Shown piece by piece: positions 45,581 to 55,718 of a DNA stretch of 64,000 nt; the first letter of the stretch is position 1; every line of letters begins with the position of its first letter. Both the position numbers and the translations under genes were made by a program. Source of the stretch: Diadema setosum (taxonomy: Eukaryota; Echinodermata; Echinoidea; Diadematoida; Diadematidae); assembly GCA_033980235.1 (NCBI GenBank), contig CM067067.1:27984451-28048450 (forward strand), read 5' to 3'. A model generated the notes under the pieces. That model searched no databases. It had not been told where the DNA came from and saw nothing but the letters and a program-made list of their open reading frames with translations.

Positions 45581-47063
45581 CACAATATGCAGTACGCAGA
45601 AACGTTCCGCAACCGCCGATCCTATCCGGGTTGTGCGAGTAGGCCTCATTAAAAACAAAATAATATCTGTTTATTGTGGATGCCTCCCAAAGCCAAAAAT
45701 CGAAGAGAGCTATTTCTTCATTTTTAAAATGATATCAAGGACAAACCTGTTTTTACGTTTTGATAATTTCCCTTTAAATGAATCATATTATAGCCTCATA
45801 CAAGTGGCGCGAAGAAATGAATCACTGTAAGGCTTACAATGTATTAGCTAAATAGCATGCACAAATACGTACGAGTCGATCATCTGGAGCTGTTGCACAG
45901 TGTGCGATTAGCCTTTATTTATAGACAAAACTTCAAAGAACAGTTCAACGAAAGAGCATGATAATACTATAGTTATAGGTCATACATAATTTATAAGAGA
46001 CTGCTTGAAGTGGGAAGGAGGAGAGAGGGAGGTTTTGCTGGTAGTGTACAGCAAGGATAAACATGTTTTTTTTTTTTCTCGGTGAGCTTTGTTCTGATAA
46101 GAAAATTATTGTTCAGCTGTACTTCAAAACAAAAAAGAATGTTGGTCTAATAGTCTGCAAACAAATTGTTAATGTGTATTCAGGGGACTAAAATGGAGCT
46201 ATGCATGTGGATTTCATTTTATTTATTTACTTTATTCTCATTTTTCTTTCAACAAAACATAACACAAAGTAAATCAAAAATGCAATCATAAGCAAACATA
46301 CATTACAAAGTATGGCATTCAATGGTAATTAACAAACTAATAAAGATATGCACACATACTGGAATTACAAAGTTATGTTTGCAGGGTAAAAATGAGAACT
46401 ACCCTGCATGTACACTTGTCGTCTCTTCTTCTCTTCTTCTCTGACCAGGAGCATTGCTTGTAGATTTTAGACCACTCTAAAATATCTTCAAAAATACTTA
46501 TTATAATTACAAGTACGTAATTATGCATAATGCAAAAAATATCAGACAAAATGAAACAAACAACAGAGACACAACAACGTGACATGACTAAAATGAGGGG
46601 AATATACGAATGAAAGGATTAAAGCAAAAACACAATTAAAGGAAGAAGGAGAGAAAGAGAGAGAGAGAATGCCTACACGCTGAACAGGATAAACGGAAGA
46701 GGAGATTTATTGATTGATTACTCAAATTATCCACTCTGGAATTTTTCATACTTTGGATATCGCAACAACATCAACATTCAATACATTACAGGTACACCAC
46801 AATCAGACATGTCATAGAGTACAAAATGAAACTCACTCACATTAACATACAGTAACGTATGCACCATAATAACATAATACATTAACCCGACATTTACAGC
46901 TACATGTATACAAAAACTATTAATATACAGCTGCAATATCACTTTAATATAATTATTCCACTCATAAATGTATTTGATAATATCCTTTCATACATCATCA
47001 TTATACACCAAAAATTATATCACTACATACCCCAATATATTTGTATAATTCACTCCAAAAAAT

Positions 47064-47101
<38 letters not shown>

Positions 47102-47592
47102 ATGATAATAATAATAATGATAATAATAATGATTACCATGGCAGCGCCTTATCAAAATAACACCAAATGTGTCTTGCATGTACACCTGTAAATCATTACA
47201 TGTTCCAAATTTAAAATTACATAACTTAAATACTGTGGGAATTAAAAAAATATATATTAAAAAAAATAAGATTACCATAGCAATGCTTTCTCTATCAAAC
47301 ACACACGAGAAACATATATCCTACAAATCTACACCTCACTTTCATCATCACCGAATTTGAACTCAATTACTTCAACAGTATAAAGATAATCACTCAATAT
47401 CACCATATACCCCAGATTTCATCAGAATTAATTCAGAGTTGTAGAAAAGTTCGCGACGTAAACTTTGCGACGAACCGCCCGACCGCCCGACCAACCACAC
47501 ACAATTCCTGTATACCTTCTTATACTCTTTGGATATGCGGGAGCATAATAATAATGATAATAATAAATACACCAAAAACTAATCATTACAAC
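45581..47592. other. AT-rich region with microsatellites
   Basis: No gene is recognised. (TA)n lies at about 47070-47098, followed by (AAT)/(GATAAT) repeats to about 47135. ORFs of 60-95 codons on both strands are AT-driven. Confidence 0.35.
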
Positions 47593-47966
47593 TTATCTAA
47601 TTACTCTGGCATTATACGTGTGAATGGAATCCGGGACAAAAGCACTTCTAAAACGGGTACGCTTTGTGCGAGGAGGACAGAGTCTGATACCTGATCTGTT
47701 CAGGCAATAGTAACCGTACAGACGGTGTGTTAAATCGGTCATTATCTTGTTTACCTTGACCATCATTCTTTCCACGTGTAAATCCTGTACCACTGGCAAT
47801 TCCAACCCAATGATATTTTGCCACTTTCGCGGTCTATCGATTCTATAGCCTTGTCCTTTTGTGTAAGATTGCCATAAAAACAAATCAAGTTATACATGAC
47901 AATAGATTGGATAAAGGAATTGTAGAAAAGAACCATCAGTGTTCTATCCAACCTCAATTTGCTCAA
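47593..47966 (-). pseudogene. LINE C-terminal fragment (LINE E)
   Basis: Minus-strand frames read LFYNSFIQSIVMYNLICFYG with NLTQKDK, and then THRLYGYYCLNR...RSAFVPDSIHTYNARVI. These match the end of a LINE protein of the type often seen in fish and invertebrates (Y.SFIESIV.YN...WYGNLT... and ...R..SF.P..I...N). A frame change lies between them near 47.83 kb. The residues differ from the other LINEs in the window, so this is a separate family. Confidence 0.65.
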
Positions 47967-48309
47967 TTATTGCCTGATGATTGAGGATGTATTTCGGACA
48001 GCAGCTGGTGACTGCATGCAGCTGTGGAAAAATTATGGAAATGAAATGCCTAATTTCATTACTCAAATGTGATTTTTTTTAATTGCGTTAGGGTGTTACC
48101 GATGATGAATCTTTATTTGCTGTAACCTATTATAGATAATGAAAAATAAATATCTCAGCCAGAATTTAACCAAAAAAAAAAATAACGCTTAAAGAGTATA
48201 ATGATGGAGATTTTTTTTTTTAGAACTTAAGGAATTTCAAAATTTAGAGCCGGTGTATATAAATGTATTTTGAGCTTAAGGTTCTCAAAAGGGGTAGATG
48301 AATCTCAGA
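47967..48309. other. Spacer between two LINE fragments
   Basis: AT-rich with short A and T runs; no feature recognised. Confidence 0.3.
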
Positions 48310-49060
48310 CCGCCTAGGTGTATATGGTGATCATGAAACCATTGATTTCGTGGAAACATTGAATTAAAACTATTAGGGAGAACATTTGTGTTGTAGATGA
48401 ACATGAATTGACCCAGTTGAAAAAGAAACAAATCTTTAATTTTTGTAATCTTATATTTTTTATGAATAATGAATCCGAGTGGCGAAACCCCACAGATAAT
48501 ACGAAGTAGGGCTTACTTTTTTGCAATAACAATAATTTGTCTAATAAAATTTGATGGGCGCTGCCCCATGCTAAAATAAGAGATAAGGTAATTTTATTAA
48601 AGAAAATACAATGTTAACAAAGAAGACGTTGGAATGCCATACCAATATTACGCGTAATCATTTTACTTATTCTAATAACAAGAGGCCTCCACTAAAGTTT
48701 TTCATCTACTCTGATACCAAGACATTTTACATAGGATACACGATCTAATCGAGTATCATCAAAACAATTTCTGTGATTAATATAAGGATTTACTAAAAAG
48801 TGTATACTTAATTTTCTGAAGGTTTTATGAAGATCTTATCCACTGAGTTACTTTTTTTCAAATCAGAGTTGACGGTGTCTACGAGTGTAACTGGGTTTTG
48901 ATGAGAAAAGAAAACATTTGAATCATCATCAAAATGCATAAATGAGAATATGTCAGATGATTTGCAGAAGTCGTTGATATAAACTATAAAAAGTAAAGGA
49001 CCTAATGTATATTACCGTGAGGGACGCCACATTTAATAATTGAAACTTGAGTTATTCTCG
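48310..49060 (-). pseudogene. LINE reverse transcriptase fragment, CR1/L2-like (LINE D)
   Basis: On the minus strand a frame reads GPLLFIVYINDFCKSSDIFS and then MHFDDDSNVF, where the usual motif C is FADD: the Ala is Asp here. Downstream parts include YVKCLGIRVDEKL, RNIGMAFQRL and, after a stop, LLLQKSKPYFVLSVGFRHSDSL, the usual thumb and C-terminal pieces of CR1/L2-like LINEs. Stops and frameshifts are frequent. It is dead and 5'-truncated. Confidence 0.75.
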
Positions 49061-49654
49061 TTCAGAGAATATCGTTTTTCGGTTCTCCTGAACCACTCCA
49101 AGCCCTTCTCCCGTATGCCATAATGAGACAATTTATGGATTAAAATTTCTTTATTTTAAGCTGTTGATTTAAAGTTATCATAACTCGAGATAAATTACAT
49201 TTTCCTTTGTTTACGTTTCTCCTTCGCACTCTCAATCTCTTCTTCATTTTCTATTTTTAATTCTATGTTTTTTCTCTCTCTTTGTTAGCCTTCCGCTTTT
49301 ACCCTTTTTACTTTTTATTTATAAAGGTTCCATTTTGGGGTACATTAAGCCATATTTCTGTCTGTTTCCTGTCAATTCATGTCACATGTAGTTTACTATA
49401 GCTGTTTTTCATTTTCTTATCTCTTTCAATTTCTGTCTATCCCATCGCCACTATTGGCTTCGCACCTTTTACGTGTGCTTGTAATATGTATTTCCATTAA
49501 AAATGTATGTACATAAAACAGAAAATGTAACTTTTTTTTTTGGAACACCAGATTTCGGACATAGGTGCACTGTTTGGATATTCAAGTTAGGGTATCACTA
49601 GAAGTCAGAAAATTTACTTGAGTTTGTGATACCCCATATTTTGCATGCACTCTA
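49061..49654. other. T-rich spacer
   Basis: Low-complexity T/C-rich sequence; no feature recognised. Confidence 0.3.
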
Positions 49655-50186
49655 CACTGTAAAAACATCGGTGTTAGATTTAACACCACGGGTGTTAAAT
49701 CTAACACCGATCAAACTTCAATAAAGGACCACACCCACAGGTGTTAAAAATGCACTGTGATGGTGTTGAAAAGTGTTCACCTGACACTTCGTGGTGTTAA
49801 TTTGACACTGTACCTGGTGTTATTTTGACACTGTACTGGTGTTGATTAAAAAATGACACCACATGGTGTTGATTTGATATTTGTTGGTGTTAATATCAAT
49901 GGTTTAACACCCGTCCAGCTTCAATAAGAGACCACACCAGCTGGTGTTACTTTGGTGTAAATTTATTTTCACATTTTTTCAAAAATCTAGTATTTTAACG
50001 TAAAATTCTTGATCGTTAATTAATAAATTAAAAATCAACAAGAAGTGCAGTTACTAAGAAACTCTTCAAAAAACAGTTTAAAATTTGGAAATGACACCCG
50101 GAGGTGTTAATTTAACACCATAAATGAGCACCGAAAATTTAACACCAGCTCGGTGTTCACTATTTAACACCGGACTTTTTGCAGTG
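49655..50186. mobile_element. CACTA (EnSpm-like) MITE, 532 bp
   Basis: It begins CACTGTAAAAACATCGGTG and ends with the complement of CACTGCAAAAAGTCCGGTG. TA on both sides (49653-49654 and 50187-50188) could be a 2-bp target duplication. The interior is full of GGTGTTAA/TTAACACC words in both orientations, about 20 in all. No ORF. The superfamily call rests on the CACTG termini. Confidence 0.7.
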
Positions 50187-50197
50187 TAATTTCTTAA

Positions 50198-50560
50198 GGG
50201 GAGGGCTAGTAACTGATCAATGGGATCGAATCAGTTGGAATGCTCGGGGATGATTGTTCCAATTCTAGTGTATGGGATTCATTAAAGAGTACATTAATAT
50301 ATCTATTATTGTATGAAAATTATTTGCTTCAGAATGGTCTCATATTCAAGTAATGTCGTGTTTAATTCCCCGTCACTGTACAGGCATGCTAACCCGGAAA
50401 CATTAAACTGCACATTACTTGAATATGAGACCATTATGAAGCAAATAATTTTCACAGAACAAAAAATGTACTCTTAAATGTATCCCCCAAGGATTGGAAC
50501 AATCATCCCCCCAGCATTCCCACTGATTCCCAATAATGATCAGTTACTAGCCATCCCCTT
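50198..50560. mobile_element. Palindromic MITE at TTAA, 363 bp
   Basis: TTAA lies at 50194-50197 and 50561-50564. The two ~160-bp arms are complementary: GGGCTAGTAACTGATC with GATCAGTTACTAGCC at the ends, and GAATGGTCTCATATTCAAGT with its complement near the centre. TTAA targeting fits a piggyBac-driven MITE, though the termini differ from the other TTAA elements here. Confidence 0.75.
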
Positions 50561-50849
50561 TTAACAGAAGATATTTTTTTCGGGCTGCAGTCCCTATCAT
50601 GAAAAGGGAAGACATTCAAGATTGAACGGATGGTACTGTATTGACTATGGTGTTCAGAACAAACAAATAATGAGAAACCTGCAATACTAAACAGCATTCA
50701 TTTCTTTTAGAATTCAGAGTTCATTTTGCACAAATTAGCTTCAAATTGCTGAGATATAATTATGTAGCTACAGTGCGTATGAAAAAGCAACAATATTTAA
50801 TTTCGAATTTATGAAGATGGTGTTTACTTTGCTCCAAAGTAATTAGCAA

Positions 50850-51830
50850 CATCATAAAGCCATACATCTCCTCTTTCCAATGACATCCAATTTGTCCATT
50901 TCCAATGGTGTGGAGAAATGCAATTCACTCATTATTAGATTCCCTTCTCCGTATTCAAAAACGTGCAATAAGAATCATAAACCAGGCCGGATATTTTGCT
51001 CAGACCAACTGTTTTTTCATCAAAACAGAATTCTGAAAATTCCAGACCTATCTTATTACAATCTCGGAATTTTCATGTATAAACTAACAACTAACGAATT
51101 ACCATCTGTTTTTATCCACATGTTCAAAAGGAATCGCTCTATCCACTGTTATCCCACTTGCCAGAGTGACGCCTATCACCTACGCCGTACTCGCACTATT
51201 TTTGCAAAGAAAACAATTATATTTACTGGACCCAGATAGTGGAATGACCTCCCTCAAGATATTACTTCTTCTTTGTCTTTATTCACCTTCAAACGCAAAT
51301 TAAAACAGTTATTACTTAGTGCATACACACTTCCAAGTGTTTAGCAACTTTTTTCTTTTTATATAATACCAGTCTTTTGTCCTTAGTTTTTAATGGTACC
51401 GATACATTTTTTAATACAATAGCGTTCCTTTTCAAACACCGCGAGATCCCATTACAGTCTGGTTTGTGCGATATCTATGTGGTTCATTACTTTATTCTTT
51501 ATCGATTTTTGTACTGATATAATTTTAGTTGGTCAAGACAAAAATATCCGTTCTCCGTATAATTATATGCTTACGAATTTGGGAACCTACAGTTTTACAA
51601 GCGTTAAAGCTTTTTATGTAGGCCCCATCATATTTCTGATACTTATTTGTGACATCTTCATATGATATGACCATGTACAGTTGTGTCAAGAATGTTTTTT
51701 TTTTTCTTCTTCTTCTTCAATCAAAAGACATGATTGTATGTATTTGGTATTCTTGTTTTATTATCAATAATTTTGTAATCTCATCATTGAGAAAATGAAA
51801 ATATGAAATTTGAACTGAACATCTTATTTA
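50850..51830 (+). pseudogene. LINE C-terminal part and 3' UTR, CR1/L2-like (LINE C)
   Basis: A plus-strand frame reads SLLRIQKRAIRIINQAGYFA. After a frameshift near 51.03 kb it continues ILKIPDLSYYNLGIFMYKLT, later TRTIFAKKTIIFTGPR, a stop, then WNDLPQDI and a hydrophobic K-rich tail to about 51340. These are the standard C-terminal landmarks of CR1/L2-like LINE proteins. Non-coding T-rich sequence follows, ending near 51820 with 'tttgaactgaac', a typical LINE 3' end. The mariner-like element begins seven bases later. Confidence 0.75.
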
Positions 51831-51836
51831 TTCTTA

Positions 51837-51941
51837 CACGGTCATGGATGGCTGAGTAATCATTCTTTTTGGACAATGAGTCAAATTGGACTTGGGACCA
51901 AGTTTCAATTAGTGAGACCAGCATAAATCCTTTTCAATTCA

Positions 51942-51977
<36 letters not shown>

Positions 51978-52653
51978 GTTCAGACTGGTGAGACATACCT
52001 AGGGCCCCTTCTTCTTTGAAAACAACCGCAACGAAAATGGATGGTTACAAATTTTAAATGAACATGTGATTCCTGAATCAATGGAAAATTTTCCTGTGCA
52101 ACAAAGTGGTGTGTTCAGACGCCTATGGTGGGCACAGGATGGCGCACCAGCCCATCGACTAGTTGCAGTAAGAAACAGATTGGCTGAGGTATTTGGAAAT
52201 CGGTGATTGCCTTGTATCATGATGCGGATTGGCCACCAGAATCTCTGGATCTAACTTCTTGCGATTTTTTTTTTTCTTTGGGGTTATCTCAAGAGCAAAG
52301 TGTTCATTATCCCTCAACCTGACATTGCAACTCTGAGACAAAGAATCACTGATGAATTTGAAGCTCTACGCCATCAAGCCACAATGATTCGCAGAGCTGT
52401 GCGTGAGATGTAGAAAAGAGCTAATCTCTGTGTGGGAAGGAATGGTGGCCGTGTTCAGGGGCATGGGATGTAATGTTAAAAAGACATATCCGAAAAAAAA
52501 AACAATGGTAAGTTGTGATTATTAATTTCATTATTCCATTTGATAAGTTAATTTCTGATAAGGTGCATTGATTCTTGCAGTGTCTAAACTTGGTCCCAAG
52601 TCCAATTTACCCATTGTCTAAAAAGAATGATTACTTAGCCATCCATGACCGTG
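51837..52653. mobile_element. Internally deleted Tc1/mariner-like element, 817 bp
   Basis: The inverted termini are about 70 bp: CACGGTCATGGATGGCTGAG on the left, and on the right the complement of CACGGTCATGGATGGCTAAG. TA duplications lie at 51835-51836 and 52654-52655. The arms stay alike through 'ttggacttgggaccaagttt'. It retains only the C-terminal half of a transposase, next to a T-run of about 32 bases at 51943-51974. Confidence 0.88.
51991..52413 (+). pseudogene. Mariner-superfamily transposase, C-terminal half
   Basis: The frame begins GPFFFENN, a classic motif of this superfamily, and runs to WWAQDGAPAHR, whose Asp is the second catalytic acidic residue. A TGA follows FGNR at about 52205. 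The frame shifts to HDADWPPESLDLTSCDFF, which carries the SLDL region with the third acidic residue, and shifts again at a T-run. It ends EALRHQATMIRRAVREM-stop near 52413. The N-terminal DNA-binding domain and first catalytic Asp are deleted. Not functional. Confidence 0.85.
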
Positions 52654-52655
52654 TA

Positions 52656-53480
52656 TGCATAAATATCATTTTGAAGAGGAGTATTATATGGTTTTAAGAT
52701 GTTGCTGCTCACTTTGGTGTAAAGTTATCACAATCTTCACAAATTTGAAATCAAATCTTGTTGCGTGTTTTTATACGCACTGTATAAACAAAGAGACCCT
52801 ACTAGTAATTAAAGGATGGACCCACCTTATCTACCCACTACACATGTATTTTTTTTCTCAGTCCAAACCGATTTTGTATAATGTACTTTCAATTTCTCTT
52901 AGAATCGTATGCTCTTTATTTCAAATGTGCTTTCTAATTATCTTGCAAAACGTTAAATGTTCAATCGCCCATATCAACCAAAACTATACTGTATCTCTTT
53001 AGAATACCTTGCCTGTTTGAAGTAATCTCTGTATATTGATAGACCGCCTCCCAAAAAGAGAGAGAGAAAAAAAAAACACACACACATATTCATATGCACA
53101 TACACACGGACACAAGATATGATAAAGACAACTGAACACACAAAAACAAAATTCATCCCGTCATCTTTAGTTGTTACAACTGAAAAAATAATGAACCAAA
53201 CGAACATGCATGTATGACGTTGGCGATAATATTGGTCGTTACATCGCACTAAAATGATTAGACTCTGTGCCCTGAAAATAGACATTAAAATGAAGGTGGA
53301 CTATTTGAGCTCATAGTATATTTAATATGAAGCTCCTTGAATTACAGTAGTTAACATGAAGCATGCCGAACATCCCAATTACAGTAACTCATTCGGTTAT
53401 TCTGTTCAAAATTATTCAAATCAGAGAGAGGTTGGCATGACCAACGTCACATCGTGCATAACTCTACAGAGCAGAGTTCT
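52656..53480. other. No supported gene
   Basis: AT-rich sequence with a CA/AAAC-rich tract at about 53065-53110. ORFs of just over 100 codons on each strand contain hydrophobic runs but no recognisable family. Confidence 0.3.
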
Positions 53481-53491
53481 GTGACTGTACC

Positions 53492-53602
53492 ATGGCCACC
53501 GTGACGACGAAAGAGATACGGGAGGGGGAAAAAAAGGAATCGCTTTGTAGTCCGGGTTTCAAATTGGCAACTTTGTTCGGTTCGCTGGTCAGAGAGATTT
53601 GA
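53492..53602 (+). CDS. Small ORF with strong initiation context, 36 codons
   Basis: ACCATGG is an ideal vertebrate-type initiation context. The peptide starts MATVTTKEIREGEKKESLCS and ends at TGA (53600-53602). It matches nothing I know. It could be a first coding exon fragment, part of the adjacent repeat, or chance. Confidence 0.15.
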   Translation: MATVTTKEIREGEKKESLCSPGFKLATLFGSLVREI

Positions 53603-53699
53603 AGAAGTTCATTGGCTGCAGAGGGAGACTGGAAGAGTACATTTTACTGAAGGGGTGTTTCCCCATTACCACTTTGTATACATTGTATACGGAAGAGAC

Positions 53700-53852
53700 C
53701 CGGATCGAATCGGCGGTGGGGGATCTTATCGGCGGTGAGGCAAAAATCCCGCCGATTGGATCTGGGGGATCTGATATACTGGCCAAAGTCCGCCGATAAG
53801 TTCCGGCGGAACTTATCGACTGGCCGGAACGGATCGCCTGTGACACCGGCAG
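53700..53852. repeat. Right member of an inverted repeat pair, with an internal palindrome
   Basis: The segment ends with CCGGAACGGATCGCCTGTGA, the inverted counterpart of 45495-45515. It contains a near-perfect palindrome GATAAGTTCCGGCGGAACTTATC (written here as two arms: GATAAGTTCC and GGAACTTATC around GGC). GATC-rich words (ggatctgggggatctg) precede it. Confidence 0.5.
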
Positions 53853-53859
53853 GGCGTTG

Positions 53860-55718
53860 AACGCCGAGCGACGGTCGGCTGCGAGCTTCGTGCGAACTTT
53901 ATTGTTTATGTAACCGTTTAAGATTATAAAAAAGGGATAGCGGTAAATTGTTTTAACGTAGAGTTTTAGTGTAAGATTAATGTGCAGTAGTTAGATTTCC
54001 TCTCGGACATCTGAACTGCGTTTATGAAGTAAGTTTTGATAGGTTATAAAATACGGGAACTTAACCGTTCGTAGTTTTTAGCAGTGCTGTGTATGTGTGG
54101 TGTTCTATTTTTGGTAGAACACTCGGTGCTCCAGTTTGATTGTAAACGGGGAGCAGGATTTGTTAACGTTAAGAGTTGGATAATTTGGTAATTGTATAAG
54201 GTTTAATTTAGTAGAAGTTCTGTTACTTTTACGGTGTTACGTGTTGTTGCAGAGTGCGTGTGGCTCAGTGGTGCATGTGTCGCATGACGTGCCCACCCAG
54301 CTCACGTCTGGGGAGCCACTCGGGGGCGAAGAAAAGAACGGAACAGAAAAGAAAAGAAAAATAATAAAAAATACTTTGCCCGAGTGAGTCAGGTTGTATT
54401 TGCGGTGTTTGGTGGTGTCATGTTGTGCAGTGTGTTTGTGGGTGTTTTTGTTAATGATTAGGTCAGATTAGGACGTAAGTGAAGTCTATCATTAATTTGT
54501 ATTCAAGTGCAGTAGGACAAATTGGTGGTCTCTGCACTGCATTGCGCTGGTACATTCATTTTGCACGCTGTGCGGCGCATGTTCGCCACCTGCTGTTTCA
54601 CCGCTGCACGCTTTAGCTACAGCGCTGCCTGTGAATAGCAACACGAGTAGCAGGATCGAGCATCGAGTAAACACCGCGTGTACATTGTGTTATTATAGTG
54701 TCGCGTTGCGAGGTGTTCCGCACGGGACATATCCATTTACACGCACGGTGTTTCGGGCTGCGTTATACCGCTACACGCATTACCGATACGGCTCTTTGCC
54801 CTTGTTGCTAAGCAGGCACTGAGCGGCGTACGAAACGCCGTATTGTGCAGGGCGCCGTTTATGATCATAGATCTGTGTGTTCTGTGTTTGTGATACGCTG
54901 CGCCGTGTCGGTGAGTCTGCGATATACCCAGTGGCGCGTACGGAACGCCACTGCAGGTGGAAAGGGGCAGCGGTAAGTACGTGAGTAGTGTGTTTATGTA
55001 CTCGCATTGTTTTTTGTCTCGGAGGTGTTAACAATAGTTTATTTTGTGAGGAAGTTGAGAGGAGAAATTGGTTGAAAGGGATATTTGTGTATTAATATTG
55101 GGTTAGGGATACTAGTAAAATAGTATTTCTTAACAGACAAATAGAGGAGAAATTGGTTGAAAAATAGAATTAGGGATAATTCAGGAGGATAAGTGATTAG
55201 GTTATTAAGGAGTTTAGTTTATTAGTTGTTTGTAATTGTTAGAATTTTGGAGGAAAGGTTGTTGTGGTCAGCATCTTACCTCAATTTGTATAGGGTGTAT
55301 TAAATCAGTTGAGGAAATTTGGTAAGATTGGATACAGTTGAGGATTTGTAGGTTGGTGATCGAACACAGTGCAAAAGTGGTTTTTAAAGTAAATTTTAAA
55401 GGATTAGGTTAGTACAGGGAGAATAATTATTTAGATTTGCATATAAGTTTATGTTAGTATTGGAGGGCAATTTTTAAAGGTAGATTGAGTTGGTTTATTA
55501 GTTTGAGTTGGTTTATCAGTGTTAGCTGGGTTACTAGTTCGAGCTGGGATATTAGTTTGAGCTGGTTTACTAGTTTGAACTGGTTCATTAGTAAAGTAAG
55601 ATTGTGTGATTGAGTATACGTACTGTCAGGTCGACAGTTTATATTATTTTGATATATAATAAGTGAGATTTTTTAGGTGTTTTATGGGAGGGTCAGGCGA
55701 GCAGTGGTGAGGGGCACC
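53860..55718 (+). other. G/T-rich region upstream of Gag (possible retrotransposon leader)
   Basis: Base use changes sharply to G and T on the plus strand and is poor in long ORFs. A hairpin-capable segment at about 54250-54322 starts GTGTGGCTCAGTGG and ends GGGGAGCCACTC. A minisatellite of 16-20 bp units (GAGCTGGTTTACTAGTTT-type, about six copies) lies at 55487-55600. No 5' LTR was found in it. It is read as leader of the Gag element only by position. Confidence 0.4.

Noticed and set aside
47015..47302. 95-codon ORFs with Tyr/Ile runs on both strands
   Set aside because: They are translations of the (TA)n/(AAT)n microsatellite.
53492..53602. 36-codon ORF as a secreted or regulatory peptide
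   Set aside because: The only support is the ACCATGG context; no signal peptide or family match, so no function is proposed.
54243..54322. tRNA-like segment GTGTGGCTCAGTGG...
   Set aside because: There is an A-box-like word but no B box (GGTTCGANNCC), and the ends form a simple hairpin instead of a cloverleaf.
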